The notes under the pieces: model-generated
What the model was told of the DNA's origin: nothing
Seen by the model: the letters and a program-made list of their open reading frames with translations, nothing else
The model's database searches: none
Source: an uncultured Lachnospiraceae bacterium
Lineage (GTDB): Bacteria; Bacillota; Clostridia; Lachnospirales; Lachnospiraceae
Length of the DNA stretch: 42,020 nt
Assembly: GCA_934351925.1 (NCBI GenBank)
Contig: CAKRJT010000024.1
Span: forward strand, 1 to 42,020
Reading direction: 5' to 3'
Program-made: the position numbers and the translations under genes
Shown: positions 16,220 to 24,163 of the stretch, one piece after another
Layout of the letters: each line of letters begins with the position of its first letter
Position numbering within the stretch: the stretch's first letter is position 1

Positions 16220-17440
16220 ATGGCAAACGCAAATGACAGCTTCTACACAGGAAGCACAGGAAACGGAAGGTTCGGACAGCACGGTGGTCAGTACATTCCC
16301 GAGACGCTTATAAATGCGGTTATAGAGCTTGAGAAGGCTTACAATCATTATAAGGACGACCCTGAATTTAACAAGGAGCTCAACACTCTTTTGAATGAGT
16401 ATGCGAACCGCCCGAGCCGCCTCTATTTTGCAAAGAAGATGACGGAGGATTTAGGCGGAGCTAAGATTTACTTAAAGAGAGAGGATTTAAACCACACGGG
16501 CGCGCACAAGATTAACAATGTGCTCGGTCAGGCACTTCTTGCAAAAAAGATGGGAAAGACAAGACTCATCGCTGAGACGGGAGCAGGCCAGCACGGTGTG
16601 GCGACTGCGACGGCGGCAGCGCTCATGGGAATGGAATGTGTTGTGTTCATGGGCGAGGAGGACACCAAGAGACAGGCGTTAAACGTATACAGAATGAGAC
16701 TTCTCGGGGCTGAGGTCATTCCGGTAAAATCGGGAACAGCCACATTAAAGGATGCAGTATCGGAGGCGATGCGCGAGTGGACGAACAGGATTGACGACAC
16801 GCACTACTGTCTTGGCTCGGTTATGGGACCGCACCCGTTCCCTACGATTGTCCGCGATTTTCAGGCTGTCATCTCCAAGGAGATTAAGGAGCAGCTTTTC
16901 GAGAAGGAGGGAAAGCTTCCTGACGCTGTCATAGCCTGTGTCGGCGGCGGTTCAAATGCAATCGGAACATTTTATAATTTCATAAACGACAAGAGTGTAA
17001 GGCTCATAGGCTGTGAGGCTGCGGGAAGGGGAATTGACACCTTTGAGACGGCGGCGACGGTAAACACCGGAAGAGAGGGAATTTTCCACGGAATGAAGTC
17101 CTATTTCTGCCAGGACAAATATGGTCAGATTGCCCCGGTTTACTCCATATCAGCCGGGCTTGACTATCCGGGAATAGGACCTGAGCACGCATATCTTCAC
17201 GATATCGGAAGAGCCGAGTATGTACCTGTCACGGACGACGAGGCGGTTGACGCGTTTGAGTACCTTTCAAAGATGGAGGGAATTATTCCTGCCATCGAGT
17301 CGGCACATGCGGTCGCTTACGCAAAGAAGCTTGCACCGACGATGGACAAGGACAAGATAATAGTTATCACGATTTCGGGCAGAGGAGACAAGGATTGTGC
17401 AGCGATTGCGCGCTACAGAGGGGAGGATATCAATGAGTAG
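16220..17440 (+). CDS. trpB: Tryptophan synthase beta chain
   Basis: A 406-residue PLP enzyme that condenses indole with serine. The PLP lysine is Lys97 in NHTGAHKIN. Other family motifs are RFGQHGGQYIPETL, ETGAGQHGVATAT with the catalytic Glu, the PLP phosphate-binding GGGSNAIG and the C-terminal SGRGDKD. This is the TrpB1 type that partners TrpA. AAAGGAG precedes ATG 16220. The stop overlaps the trpA start, so the two subunits are translationally coupled. Confidence 0.97.
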   Translation: MANANDSFYTGSTGNGRFGQHGGQYIPETLINAVIELEKAYNHYKDDPEFNKELNTLLNEYANRPSRLYFAKKMTEDLGGAKIYLKREDLNHTGAHKINNVLGQALLAKKMGKTRLIAETGAGQHGVATATAAALMGMECVVFMGEEDTKRQALNVYRMRLLGAEVIPVKSGTATLKDAVSEAMREWTNRIDDTHYCLGSVMGPHPFPTIVRDFQAVISKEIKEQLFEKEGKLPDAVIACVGGGSNAIGTFYNFINDKSVRLIGCEAAGRGIDTFETAATVNTGREGIFHGMKSYFCQDKYGQIAPVYSISAGLDYPGIGPEHAYLHDIGRAEYVPVTDDEAVDAFEYLSKMEGIIPAIESAHAVAYAKKLAPTMDKDKIIVITISGRGDKDCAAIARYRGEDINE

Positions 17441-18203
17441 ATTGAAGGAGGCATTTAAAAACGGAAAGGCATTTATACCATTTATAACCTGCGGAGACCC
17501 TGACCTTGAGACGACAGCGGATATAGTCAGGCAGATGAGCGCAAACGGGGCGGACATAATAGAGCTTGGAATACCTTTTTCCGACCCAACGGCTGAGGGA
17601 CCTGTCATTCAGGAGGCTAACATACGCGCGCTTGCGGGCGGAGTAACAACCGACAAGATTTTTGATTTTGTCAGGGAGATAAGAAAAGAAGTGGACACCC
17701 CTATGGTGTTTATGACCTATGCAAACGTCGTATTCTCCTATGGAAGTGAGAAGTTTATCTCAATCTGCAAGGAGATAGGAATTGACGGACTAATCCTGCC
17801 TGATATCCCTTACGAGGAGAAGAACGAGTTTCTCCCGATTTGCAAAAAATATGACGTTGACCTCATCTCACTCATAGCACCGACCTCACATGAGCGCGCT
17901 GCGATGATTGCGCGCGAGGCTGACGGTTTTATATACCTTGTGTCATCGCTCGGCGTGACGGGCGTGCGCTCTGAGATAACCACGAACATCGGCGAGATTG
18001 TGAAGATGATTAAGGCTAATACGGACGTCCCATGTGCGGTCGGCTTCGGAATATCCACGCCTGAGCAGGCGGCGCAGATGGCAGCAGTGTCTGACGGAGT
18101 GATCGTCGGCAGCGCCATCGTAAAAATTGTCGCGCAGTATGGCAAGGACGCACCGAAGCATGTCGGGGAGTATGTGAGGAGCATGAAGGAAGCGATTGGA
18201 TAG
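17433..18203 (+). CDS. trpA: Tryptophan synthase alpha chain with Glu at the Asp60 position
   Basis: A 256-residue TIM-barrel subunit that cleaves indole-3-glycerol phosphate to indole for TrpB. Catalytic Glu44 (Glu49 of E. coli) is in IIELGIPFSDP. The second catalytic acid, Asp60 in E. coli within ADGP, reads as Glu55 here (TAEGP). GVTG and GFGIS phosphate-binding segments are intact. An in-frame ATG at 17397 is rejected because ATG 17433 overlaps the trpB stop and follows GGGGAGG. The substitution is conservative and, from memory, is seen in other clostridial TrpA proteins. Confidence 0.95.
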   Translation: MSRLKEAFKNGKAFIPFITCGDPDLETTADIVRQMSANGADIIELGIPFSDPTAEGPVIQEANIRALAGGVTTDKIFDFVREIRKEVDTPMVFMTYANVVFSYGSEKFISICKEIGIDGLILPDIPYEEKNEFLPICKKYDVDLISLIAPTSHERAAMIAREADGFIYLVSSLGVTGVRSEITTNIGEIVKMIKANTDVPCAVGFGISTPEQAAQMAAVSDGVIVGSAIVKIVAQYGKDAPKHVGEYVRSMKEAIG

Positions 18204-18232
18204 GATATAGTGTGAAAATACATTACATATGC

Positions 18233-18261
18233 ATGACAATGGTTTGGAATAATGTTATAAT
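18233..18261 (+). promoter_or_regulatory. Promoter of the small ORF after trpA
   Basis: ATGACA at 18233-18238 and TATAAT at 18256-18261 are separated by 17 nt, reading into the ORF at 18303. This suggests that gene is not just the tail of the trp operon. Confidence 0.6.
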
Positions 18262-18302
18262 GTAGAAAATTTAAACATTGTATGCGAGTGAGGTGAGTTA
18301 AG

Positions 18303-18572
18303 ATGATGTACCCATATATGACATTGGCAGACGACACGGAAATAGTCCATTCTCAGATAATTGATGAGGACGGAAAGAGTAAAATCATTGTAAATTTTGA
18401 GAGACCGACGGAAGATGGGTTTGACTCTGCCAGATGTGAACTGCCTGATTACAAATGGACGGAACGGGAAGGGTATTCTGATGAGGAAATAGCCATGTTT
18501 GAAGAACTCCTGCACAGCAATGCACATTTGTTGTATAAGTATGCTAAGAATGGAGGTATTCATATTGCCTAA
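18303..18572 (+). CDS. Small acidic protein of unknown function
   Basis: An 89-residue soluble protein with no signal peptide or membrane helix. It is acidic and aromatic-rich (YPYMTL near the start, ELPDYKWTEREGYSDEE in the middle, ELLHSNAHLLYKYAKNGG near the end). GAGGTGAG about 8 nt before ATG 18303 and a good promoter support it as a real gene. The family was not recognised. A second partner gene of the toxin-antitoxin kind is not visible next to it. Confidence 0.6.
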   Translation: MMYPYMTLADDTEIVHSQIIDEDGKSKIIVNFERPTEDGFDSARCELPDYKWTEREGYSDEEIAMFEELLHSNAHLLYKYAKNGGIHIA

Positions 18573-18733
18573 GTTATTTATGGTGAGTGGGTACACGGTT
18601 TACAGTTTTTTCTTATATGTGCAAAATGGAAGCATGCCTTTATAACAGATGATATAAAGTTCTATTGTTAAAACAGCTTAATATAATATTGGGGAAGGGT
18701 TATTTGTTAATCTCTATATGAAATTAAAATAAG

Positions 18734-18786
18734 CAGCCGCACGCCGGGCATTAAAGTATTTTACCGCATGGCGTGAGGCTGTTTTT
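18734..18786 (+). terminator. Rho-independent terminator
   Basis: CAGCCGCACGCC at 18734-18745 pairs with GGCGTGAGGCTG at 18770-18781 (one mismatch), followed by TTTTTG. It lies about 160 nt downstream of the small ORF and probably ends its transcript. Confidence 0.75.
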
Positions 18787-18845
18787 GCGTTATTTTGAAG
18801 CTTTTGCGTGTTTCGTCTTTTTAGTTCGGCGTATTTTCGTCCTCT

Positions 18846-18923
18846 GTAACAATCCCGAAATATTCGTAACAATCCCGTAACAAAACTTAATATTTTTGTA
18901 ACAAAATGTAAGAATTTTGTAAC
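18846..18923 (+). promoter_or_regulatory. Five GTAAC half-sites at helical-turn spacing
   Basis: GTAAC, mostly extended to GTAACAA, starts at 18846, 18866, 18877, 18898 and 18919. The intervals are 20, 11, 21 and 21 nt, close to multiples of one helical turn, so all sites face the same side of the DNA. The last site lies about 25 nt upstream of a candidate -10. This pattern fits an activator or cooperative repressor array; the binding protein is unknown. Confidence 0.5.
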
Positions 18924-19043
18924 CTCAATCTGTAAATTGCGTGTTATTATATTGGATAGAAGTGTTAAAGTCAAAAAAATAAAGGCATCAGTTGATTGCG
19001 AAACTTGGCACATGTTATCGGAGATTGTGGGATTTTGTGATAC

Positions 19044-19309
19044 TACCGCCTGATTGTTATATTTTCACATGTCAGCGGTAAAAAAAATCCATTTGTCCAC
19101 GATATCATCGGACGATACCGCCTGATTGATTTTATTGTCTTTGCAGGCGGTATATTTTTTCATTAACCGGCGTTTTTGCACTGGATATTCCGATATTATA
19201 CCGCCTAAAAAGTTCTATTAACCATATAAGCGGTAATTACAAGGACATTTCCTTTAAAATAACAGAATTTTACCGCCTTATTTCATGCATCAAGCTTTTA
19301 AGCGGTAAA
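19044..19309 (+). repeat. Array of four TACCGC/GCGGTA palindromes, cluster 1
   Basis: Four stem-loops lie at 19044-19080, 19115-19153, 19199-19235 and 19269-19309, with starts 72-83 nt apart. Each has a 5' arm TACCGCC and a 3' arm GCGGTA; three leave one C bulged, while the second pairs it fully (ATACCGCCTG/CAGGCGGTAT) and is followed by a T-tract. Arms are conserved but loops differ in sequence. The first is followed by a run of eight A. A related array is at 34587-34843. Confidence 0.75.
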
Positions 19310-19388
19310 GTCGAAGCTATTGGATGCTGTATTCAATGAGAAACAATTATTAATAAGACACTTTACTACATGAAGGAGGTTGCAAAGT

Positions 19389-20156
19389 ATGAAAAGAGCA
19401 GCATTTACATCCGGAGCGGTGACACTCGCGATTATGGTGACGGCGTGCGGCAGGGCGGAAATTCCCGACAAGCCGACAGAGGAACTCACCTGTCCGCTGA
19501 TTGGCGGAATGACAGGGCAGGATACCGAACACAGTTCCGGCTACAGATACAACAAGGGCACAAATAGCTGGGACGAGGTGTACACTGTCGGTGACGTCAG
19601 TCTCGTATACGAAAAGGCTGAAAATAAGCTTGCTATTGAGCACGATGGTAAGACAAGCGAGGTTTCGTGGGCGATACAGCATTTTGGCGGCGGAGTCGGA
19701 ATGAGCATAGGGCTTGTCGATATGACTGGAGACGGTAGCGAGGAGTTTATTCTGGAGGCGCACGACAGGGAACTTAGTCTGTATTTTGTGTATGATTTTA
19801 AAAATGAGAGGGATTTGTCACCGTATTACTGTACTGATGCCTCAAATATTTTCAGCTCTTATCTGTATGAGGAGTATGCAGCACAGCTCAAAGAGGCGGT
19901 CAATGACAGCTTCACAAGTGTGGGAATGGAAAAAATCTTTTCTGATGTGGACGGCGAATTGGATTTGGATTTATTCAAACTCAGGAGAGATGACGCCGGA
20001 ATTGAAATGTTTGAGAATGTGATTACCGAAAAGAGGCTGTGCTATCATTGGTACAGTCTGAGTGCTGCGGGGACGTATTGGGATTGTATTTTTGATTTCA
20101 CGTTTGATGAGAACGGGTGCTGCATGGAAAATATTGACGTTGACAACGGACTGTAA
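19389..20156 (+). CDS. Lipoprotein of unknown function
   Basis: A 255-residue exported lipoprotein with a short signal peptide and lipobox VTAC (Cys20). The mature part is acidic, with a DMTGDGSEEFIL segment resembling a VCBS/FG-GAP-like calcium loop (DxxGDGxxE), so a small beta-propeller or calcium-binding fold is possible but unproven. AAGGAGG precedes ATG 19389 at good spacing; an in-frame TTG at 19380 is rejected. It lies immediately downstream of the palindrome array, which would form a structured 5' leader if transcribed from upstream. Confidence 0.65.
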   Translation: MKRAAFTSGAVTLAIMVTACGRAEIPDKPTEELTCPLIGGMTGQDTEHSSGYRYNKGTNSWDEVYTVGDVSLVYEKAENKLAIEHDGKTSEVSWAIQHFGGGVGMSIGLVDMTGDGSEEFILEAHDRELSLYFVYDFKNERDLSPYYCTDASNIFSSYLYEEYAAQLKEAVNDSFTSVGMEKIFSDVDGELDLDLFKLRRDDAGIEMFENVITEKRLCYHWYSLSAAGTYWDCIFDFTFDENGCCMENIDVDNGL

Positions 20157-20254
20157 AATATGATGACAAAGCTGCCTGATTTGTTTGCAGTGGTACATTT
20201 AGATATAATGATTAAAAGCTGTAAATATTAAAAAAAATATTCCATATGCACAAA

Positions 20255-20283
20255 TTGACAAAATACGTCGAGTGTCGTAAAAT
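20255..20283 (+). promoter_or_regulatory. Promoter of the second paralogous lipoprotein gene
   Basis: TTGACA at 20255-20260 and TAAAAT at 20278-20283 are separated by 17 nt. It reads into the gene at 20334. Confidence 0.7.
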
Positions 20284-20333
20284 GTAATGTGTAAAAGTTG
20301 TCAGGTATTACACAAAAGACAGGAGGTAAGCAT

Positions 20334-21059
20334 ATGTCAATCAAAAAAATAGTTTTAGGTGCACTTATCGTATCTGCGGCAGTTTTGTGCGGCTGCAATG
20401 GAAAAGAAAAGGAGAACGCATCTGAACAGCAGCAGTATCATGCCTACGAGTTTATGACAAAGACGGACAGGGTTGACCTTGTAGGCAGCATGTACACATC
20501 GAACATGATAACAAGGGACGGCTACGCAATGTACAGCTATGTGGTGACTGACCCGGAGTATGCAGACTATTTTGACGAGAATAAGCATGTGAGAGTTCTC
20601 GATGAATATGAAGGTCTCACAGAGGAGGTGCTCTCATCACTGGCAGAGAAGCCGGATTGTCCACGGAACATGAAGATAAGTATGTATCTTTGTGCCAAGA
20701 ACGGAACAAATCTTACCGCTGATGGCATGAAAGTCCTTAATTTTAATGAGAATGACCCGAGACAGGTGGCACAGCAGGTCAAGGTTGAGGATATGAATGA
20801 CAAGAATATAAGATGTCTTGTGCAGAATTATTTTATTGATGTTGACGGAACCGTGCTGTCGGATAAGATATCGGATAAATATTTTGGCGGTGCGGATAAG
20901 CTTGAGCTGTCAGAGGAGCAGCTCGGGTGGGCGAAGGCTGCCTATGAGGACAAAATGGGTATGGAGATGGACTATACGGAATTTATTGAGAAGTATTATA
21001 ATCTCCTCACCGATGAGCAGATGCAGATATGGCGTGATATATGGGGTGTGGAATATTAG
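20334..21059 (+). CDS. Lipoprotein of unknown function, paralogue 2
   Basis: A 241-residue lipoprotein with lipobox LCGC (Cys21). From about residue 40 it aligns almost without gaps to the protein at 9978-10769, sharing MYTSN, YVVTD, KVLNFNENDP, NIRCLVQNYFID and YFGG blocks, roughly 55-60% by eye. It lacks the Cys-rich stretch of the first paralogue. No function is known. GACAGGAGG precedes ATG 20334; the in-frame start at 20298 would place extra residues before the signal peptide. The two copies lie on either side of the trp operon and have their own promoters. Confidence 0.7.
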   Translation: MSIKKIVLGALIVSAAVLCGCNGKEKENASEQQQYHAYEFMTKTDRVDLVGSMYTSNMITRDGYAMYSYVVTDPEYADYFDENKHVRVLDEYEGLTEEVLSSLAEKPDCPRNMKISMYLCAKNGTNLTADGMKVLNFNENDPRQVAQQVKVEDMNDKNIRCLVQNYFIDVDGTVLSDKISDKYFGGADKLELSEEQLGWAKAAYEDKMGMEMDYTEFIEKYYNLLTDEQMQIWRDIWGVEY

Positions 21060-21149
21060 AGGTTTTAGCTGTGACGAGTGGGGAGCGCCGCATGGTGGAT
21101 ACGCTTGTTTTAGCACATTTAATTTACTGAAAGATTAAAGGTGAGTATA

Positions 21150-23282
21150 ATGCAAGATGATTTTTTTGGATATATGAGCAGCCGTTTGAAGTACACCGAT
21201 ATCTCAGTAAAAGATGTCTGCGAGGGCTTGATTGATACCGACATACTATACAAATATATGAATCAGCAGTTGTCGCTGTCAAAGCTAATGATGGACAGGA
21301 TATTGGACAGAATGGGCGGCTCCGACTATGACTATGAATACTATCTGCTGCCCGATGAATATAGGCTGTGGGAGGAAAGGCAGAAGATAGTGCGTGCCTT
21401 GCTTGAGGGCAAGGTTCCGGTTATAGACAAAAGCGACGCCATGTACAATGTAAAGGACGAGACGGAGGGCAGGCTACCAAGGCAGTTTATGTATTTTATG
21501 AAAATACAAGCCATGAAAAATGCGGCATATCGCAATAGTATTGAAAAAGAATATTGCAATAAAAAAAACAATAATAAAGAAAGCATCAATGAAGAAAGTG
21601 GTGATAAAAAAGGCATCAATAAAGAAAGCAATTATAAAAAAATAAGTAACAAAAAAATAAGCGATAAAAAAATAGGTGATAAAGATAATAGTGATAGGGA
21701 GTATATTGACGCGGAAATGCTTCGTGAAGCCGTGCAGCTTACAGTGCGGGATTTTGATAAAATCATTGATGCTATAGATAATAATGTATCAGATGAAAAA
21801 ATTTATTCCTGCGATTTCGATGACATCTATACAACGACTAAAAGACTGGGGTGTCAGGAGATAGCGCTTATACTTGATTATGCAATGTGCATTGCACGGG
21901 ACGATATTTCTTTGGCAATAAAGCTTTGCATGAGCTTTGTGAAATATATTCCGCAGGAATTCAATGAGAAAATAGCCGTGGTGAGCATATATCCCAAAGC
22001 GGTTTATTGTCTTTGTACCCTGTACAATGGTATCTTGTATAATTTGAAGATGACAGATAATGCAAAGATAGAAAATGCAAAGGAGTATAATGAAGAGTCA
22101 GGAAACTGCCGTGCCAAAGCTGTCATCATACATGAACTTGTGAAATTGTGTGATGATGCGATAAAAATGTTAGGCACCGGACTGAGACTGAACTATGCAT
22201 GGGAACTGCTTGTGCTGAGGGAGAAGTACACGGGACAAGCCGACAGGCTGAGATGGGCGTTGGAATATCTGTACAGTAAATTCGGAATGGACATTGCCAC
22301 GGTAAATGATGCGTATTTATACATCGAGACGGAGGTCTACGATGCTGCGACGGTGCTTGATGTGAGGCGGCGCATGATGTCAATGTCCAAGAAGGAATTG
22401 TGCAGGGATTTGTGTGCCGAGGCGACTTTGTACAGCTTTATAAATAAAAGGCGAAATCCGCATCTTCACACAGTCCGCATCATGTTTGACAAGCTCGGAA
22501 TGGGGACACAGCTTGTCAGGTCGGATATAGCAAGCGAGTCGTATAGTGATAGAATGAATATGAGAGTGATAAGAAAGCTGTCAGCAGGTGGTGAGCGTGA
22601 AGCTGTGGAAAAAGCGAATAGGCAGCTTGCCGATAGTTTGGATATGACCTATATTCAAAATGAAAGATTTGTCAAAAGAATTGAACTGTGTACAAAACGG
22701 GAGAGCGGCTTGATTACAAATCAGGAGTATGCACAGGGGCTAAAAAAATTATTGAAAAAAACGGTGGATATTTCAGCTATTTTGGATTCGGAAAATAGTA
22801 AAAAGTTATGTGGGGATATTTTTTTGACGGGCGATGAACTGATATGTTTATATAATATATTATCTATTAAAATAGACTGCAATAATACGGAATTATTACA
22901 TAATATCTGCATCAATTATGAGCGGAATTTTGAAGGCGATAGGAACGAAGATTTTCAATGTACGCGAATGTATAATCATGTAAACAGATATGCACTTATA
23001 TTGGATTATGTAATTAGTGTATACGGAAGTATGGGCGCGTATGACAAATCGAGTGATATCGCTAAAGCAAACATTATCGACATGCTGAAGCTGAGAAGAA
23101 GAAATATCGTTACAAGTAATATGTACAATATTTGGTGGAACAACGGAGAAAAGAATGGATATGATGCAGACATTGACGAAGGCAGAAAATGTCTGGAAGC
23201 CTGCATCATATTAAGTACATGGGAGGAAAATATACGGGACATAAATTTTTTTAAGGCAAAGTTTAAAAAAATTTATGTGTAA
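21150..23282 (+). CDS. Large RNPP-like helix-turn-helix regulator
   Basis: A 710-residue cytoplasmic protein. Residues about 10-50 look like a degenerate XRE/Rgg-type helix-turn-helix (ISVKDVCEGL followed by ILYKYM), then a conserved-looking EYYLLPDEYRLWEERQ segment. A low-complexity Asn/Lys linker spans about 135-190. The remainder is helical and could be a TPR-like peptide-sensing region, which is inference. The helix-turn-helix aligns without gaps over 34 residues to the frameshifted fragment at 26496-26752. AAAGGTGAG supports ATG 21150 over GTG 21141. A tiny hydrophobic-peptide ORF converges on its 3' end, an arrangement known for Rgg/SHP pairs. The family assignment is tentative. Confidence 0.6.
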   Translation: MQDDFFGYMSSRLKYTDISVKDVCEGLIDTDILYKYMNQQLSLSKLMMDRILDRMGGSDYDYEYYLLPDEYRLWEERQKIVRALLEGKVPVIDKSDAMYNVKDETEGRLPRQFMYFMKIQAMKNAAYRNSIEKEYCNKKNNNKESINEESGDKKGINKESNYKKISNKKISDKKIGDKDNSDREYIDAEMLREAVQLTVRDFDKIIDAIDNNVSDEKIYSCDFDDIYTTTKRLGCQEIALILDYAMCIARDDISLAIKLCMSFVKYIPQEFNEKIAVVSIYPKAVYCLCTLYNGILYNLKMTDNAKIENAKEYNEESGNCRAKAVIIHELVKLCDDAIKMLGTGLRLNYAWELLVLREKYTGQADRLRWALEYLYSKFGMDIATVNDAYLYIETEVYDAATVLDVRRRMMSMSKKELCRDLCAEATLYSFINKRRNPHLHTVRIMFDKLGMGTQLVRSDIASESYSDRMNMRVIRKLSAGGEREAVEKANRQLADSLDMTYIQNERFVKRIELCTKRESGLITNQEYAQGLKKLLKKTVDISAILDSENSKKLCGDIFLTGDELICLYNILSIKIDCNNTELLHNICINYERNFEGDRNEDFQCTRMYNHVNRYALILDYVISVYGSMGAYDKSSDIAKANIIDMLKLRRRNIVTSNMYNIWWNNGEKNGYDADIDEGRKCLEACIILSTWEENIRDINFFKAKFKKIYV
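21555..21700 (+). repeat. AT-rich low-complexity repeats inside the regulator gene
   Basis: Repeated units around GATAAAAAAATA encode Asn/Lys/Ser-rich residues such as ISNKK, ISDKK and IGDKD. The clearest units are 15 nt and lie at about 21636-21690, so unit gain or loss would stay in frame and change only linker length. The composition is much more A-rich than the flanking gene. Confidence 0.65.
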
Positions 23283-23413
23283 TCATTAATTGTATCTTTA
23301 TCACAATACACTTCAATATCAACAATATGAGGTATATTATATAATGGAGTACATTTAATTAAAAATACTGCCGCAATAAATGAGATTAAAAAAAATCTGG
23401 TATATTTTTTCAT
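23273..23413 (-). CDS. Small hydrophobic peptide, candidate signalling peptide
   Basis: A 46-residue ORF on the minus strand, starting at ATG 23411-23413 with AAAGGA six bases upstream. The N-terminus is basic then strongly hydrophobic (MKKYTRFFLISFIAAVFLI), a signal-peptide or membrane segment, followed by Cys21 and a short tail containing YNIPHIVDIEVY and a second Cys. Its stop overlaps the 3' end of the RNPP-like regulator by 10 bp, tail to tail. Streptococcal Rgg regulators often sit beside or overlapping such short hydrophobic peptide genes. No clear promoter was found. It could also be a chance ORF. Confidence 0.4.
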   Translation of the reverse strand: MKKYTRFFLISFIAAVFLIKCTPLYNIPHIVDIEVYCDKDTINDYT

Positions 23414-23481
23414 ATGATATCCTTTCGTAGAATGAGAGTTATAGGTGGTATATTGTATATTTTAATACATAAATAGTAAAA

Positions 23482-23535
23482 AGCGACTTTAACTTTTGTA
23501 TGTTTTGCTGATTGGACAAAAATTAAAGTCGCTTC
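23482..23535. promoter_or_regulatory. 12-bp inverted repeat and -10 upstream of the small secreted protein
   Basis: AAGCGACTTTAA at 23482-23493 is perfectly inverted as TTAAAGTCGCTT at 23524-23535, 30 nt apart. A consensus -10, TATAAT, lies at 23553-23558, and the position expected for the -35 (23530-23535) falls inside the right arm. The dyad is therefore well placed as an operator for the gene at 23667. The rest of 23283-23666 is AT-rich and holds only this site and the minus-strand peptide ORF. Confidence 0.55.
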
Positions 23536-23666
23536 AGAGCGAGTTATAGTGTATAATGTAAACATAGTCAGACGTGACTTATAAGTAGTTAAAAGAAAAC
23601 ATGTTTTCAGGAGTAAGGTATTTTGCTAAACTAAACAATTTTTACAATTAAAAAGGAGGCTTTACA

Positions 23667-24029
23667 ATGCACAAAGGAATTATAACAACTTTTATGACAG
23701 CGTTGGTAATACTCGGCAGTGTTACGCAGGTTAAGGCAGATGTTAATATCAATGCAAATGTCAATAGCAGGGCTTCACATGTACATGAATATCTTTCATT
23801 AGAATACTATGGGGAGGATTATGAAAACATATACACACATGATGTTCTTGTGGGAATTAACCCTATAACAGGTGTTAAGGAATATGGCTCATGTCAGATT
23901 ATTGAACAGCATGAGATATATAGGTTCAGATGTGCATGTGGTGCATGGCAGAGTATTTCAACCGGAGGTTATAGAACAAAGGTAATTAGAGACCACACGA
24001 TTTGCAACAATGAAGAGTATTGGCAGTAA
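23667..24029 (+). CDS. Small secreted Cys/His-containing protein
   Basis: A 120-residue exported protein. Residues 1-24 form a signal peptide with cleavage likely after VKA. The mature protein of about 96 residues has four Cys, including a CAC pair, and several His (HVHEY, THDV, EQHEIY, RDHTIC), so disulfide bonding or metal binding is possible. AAAAAGGAGG precedes the start. The family was not recognised. It lies between the RNPP-like regulator and an orphan solute-binding lipoprotein, and behind a strong dyad, so it may be a regulated product of this locus. Confidence 0.65.
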   Translation: MHKGIITTFMTALVILGSVTQVKADVNINANVNSRASHVHEYLSLEYYGEDYENIYTHDVLVGINPITGVKEYGSCQIIEQHEIYRFRCACGAWQSISTGGYRTKVIRDHTICNNEEYWQ

Positions 24030-24048
24030 ATAGAGTCAGGCTGGTGGG

Positions 24049-24100
24049 ATACTCCGGGGATTGATGGTAAATTGAGTTTATCATTAATGCTCGGAGTATT
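24049..24100 (+). terminator. Stem-loop after the small secreted protein
   Basis: ATACTCCGGG at 24049-24058 pairs with CTCGGAGTAT at 24090-24099, allowing G-U and one slip. An inner stem GATGGTAAA/TTTATCATT extends it, and TTTT follows. It is a probable terminator, possibly partial. Confidence 0.55.
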
Positions 24101-24163
24101 TTGGAATATTTTAGGGACGGTTCTATTTGGTTGAAAATATATAGAGGGGGGAGAATTACCTGA

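Larger units (their letters stand above)
18787..19388. other. Long non-coding stretch with phased repeats and four palindromes
   Basis: No convincing gene is found in about 600 nt. It contains five GTAAC repeats (18846-18923), an AT-rich stretch that may be a promoter (TATATT at 18948-18953, no good -35), then four stem-loops (19044-19309) leading into the lipoprotein gene at 19389. A minus-strand frame across part of it has no ribosome binding site or recognisable protein features. Confidence 0.6.

Noticed and set aside
18714..19013. 99-codon minus-strand ORF
   Set aside because: It spans a terminator and the GTAAC repeats, lacks a ribosome binding site, and shows no protein family features.
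19044..19309. CRISPR array
   Set aside because: The conserved parts are the two arms of each hairpin rather than one direct repeat separated by spacers, unit spacing varies, and no cas genes are present.
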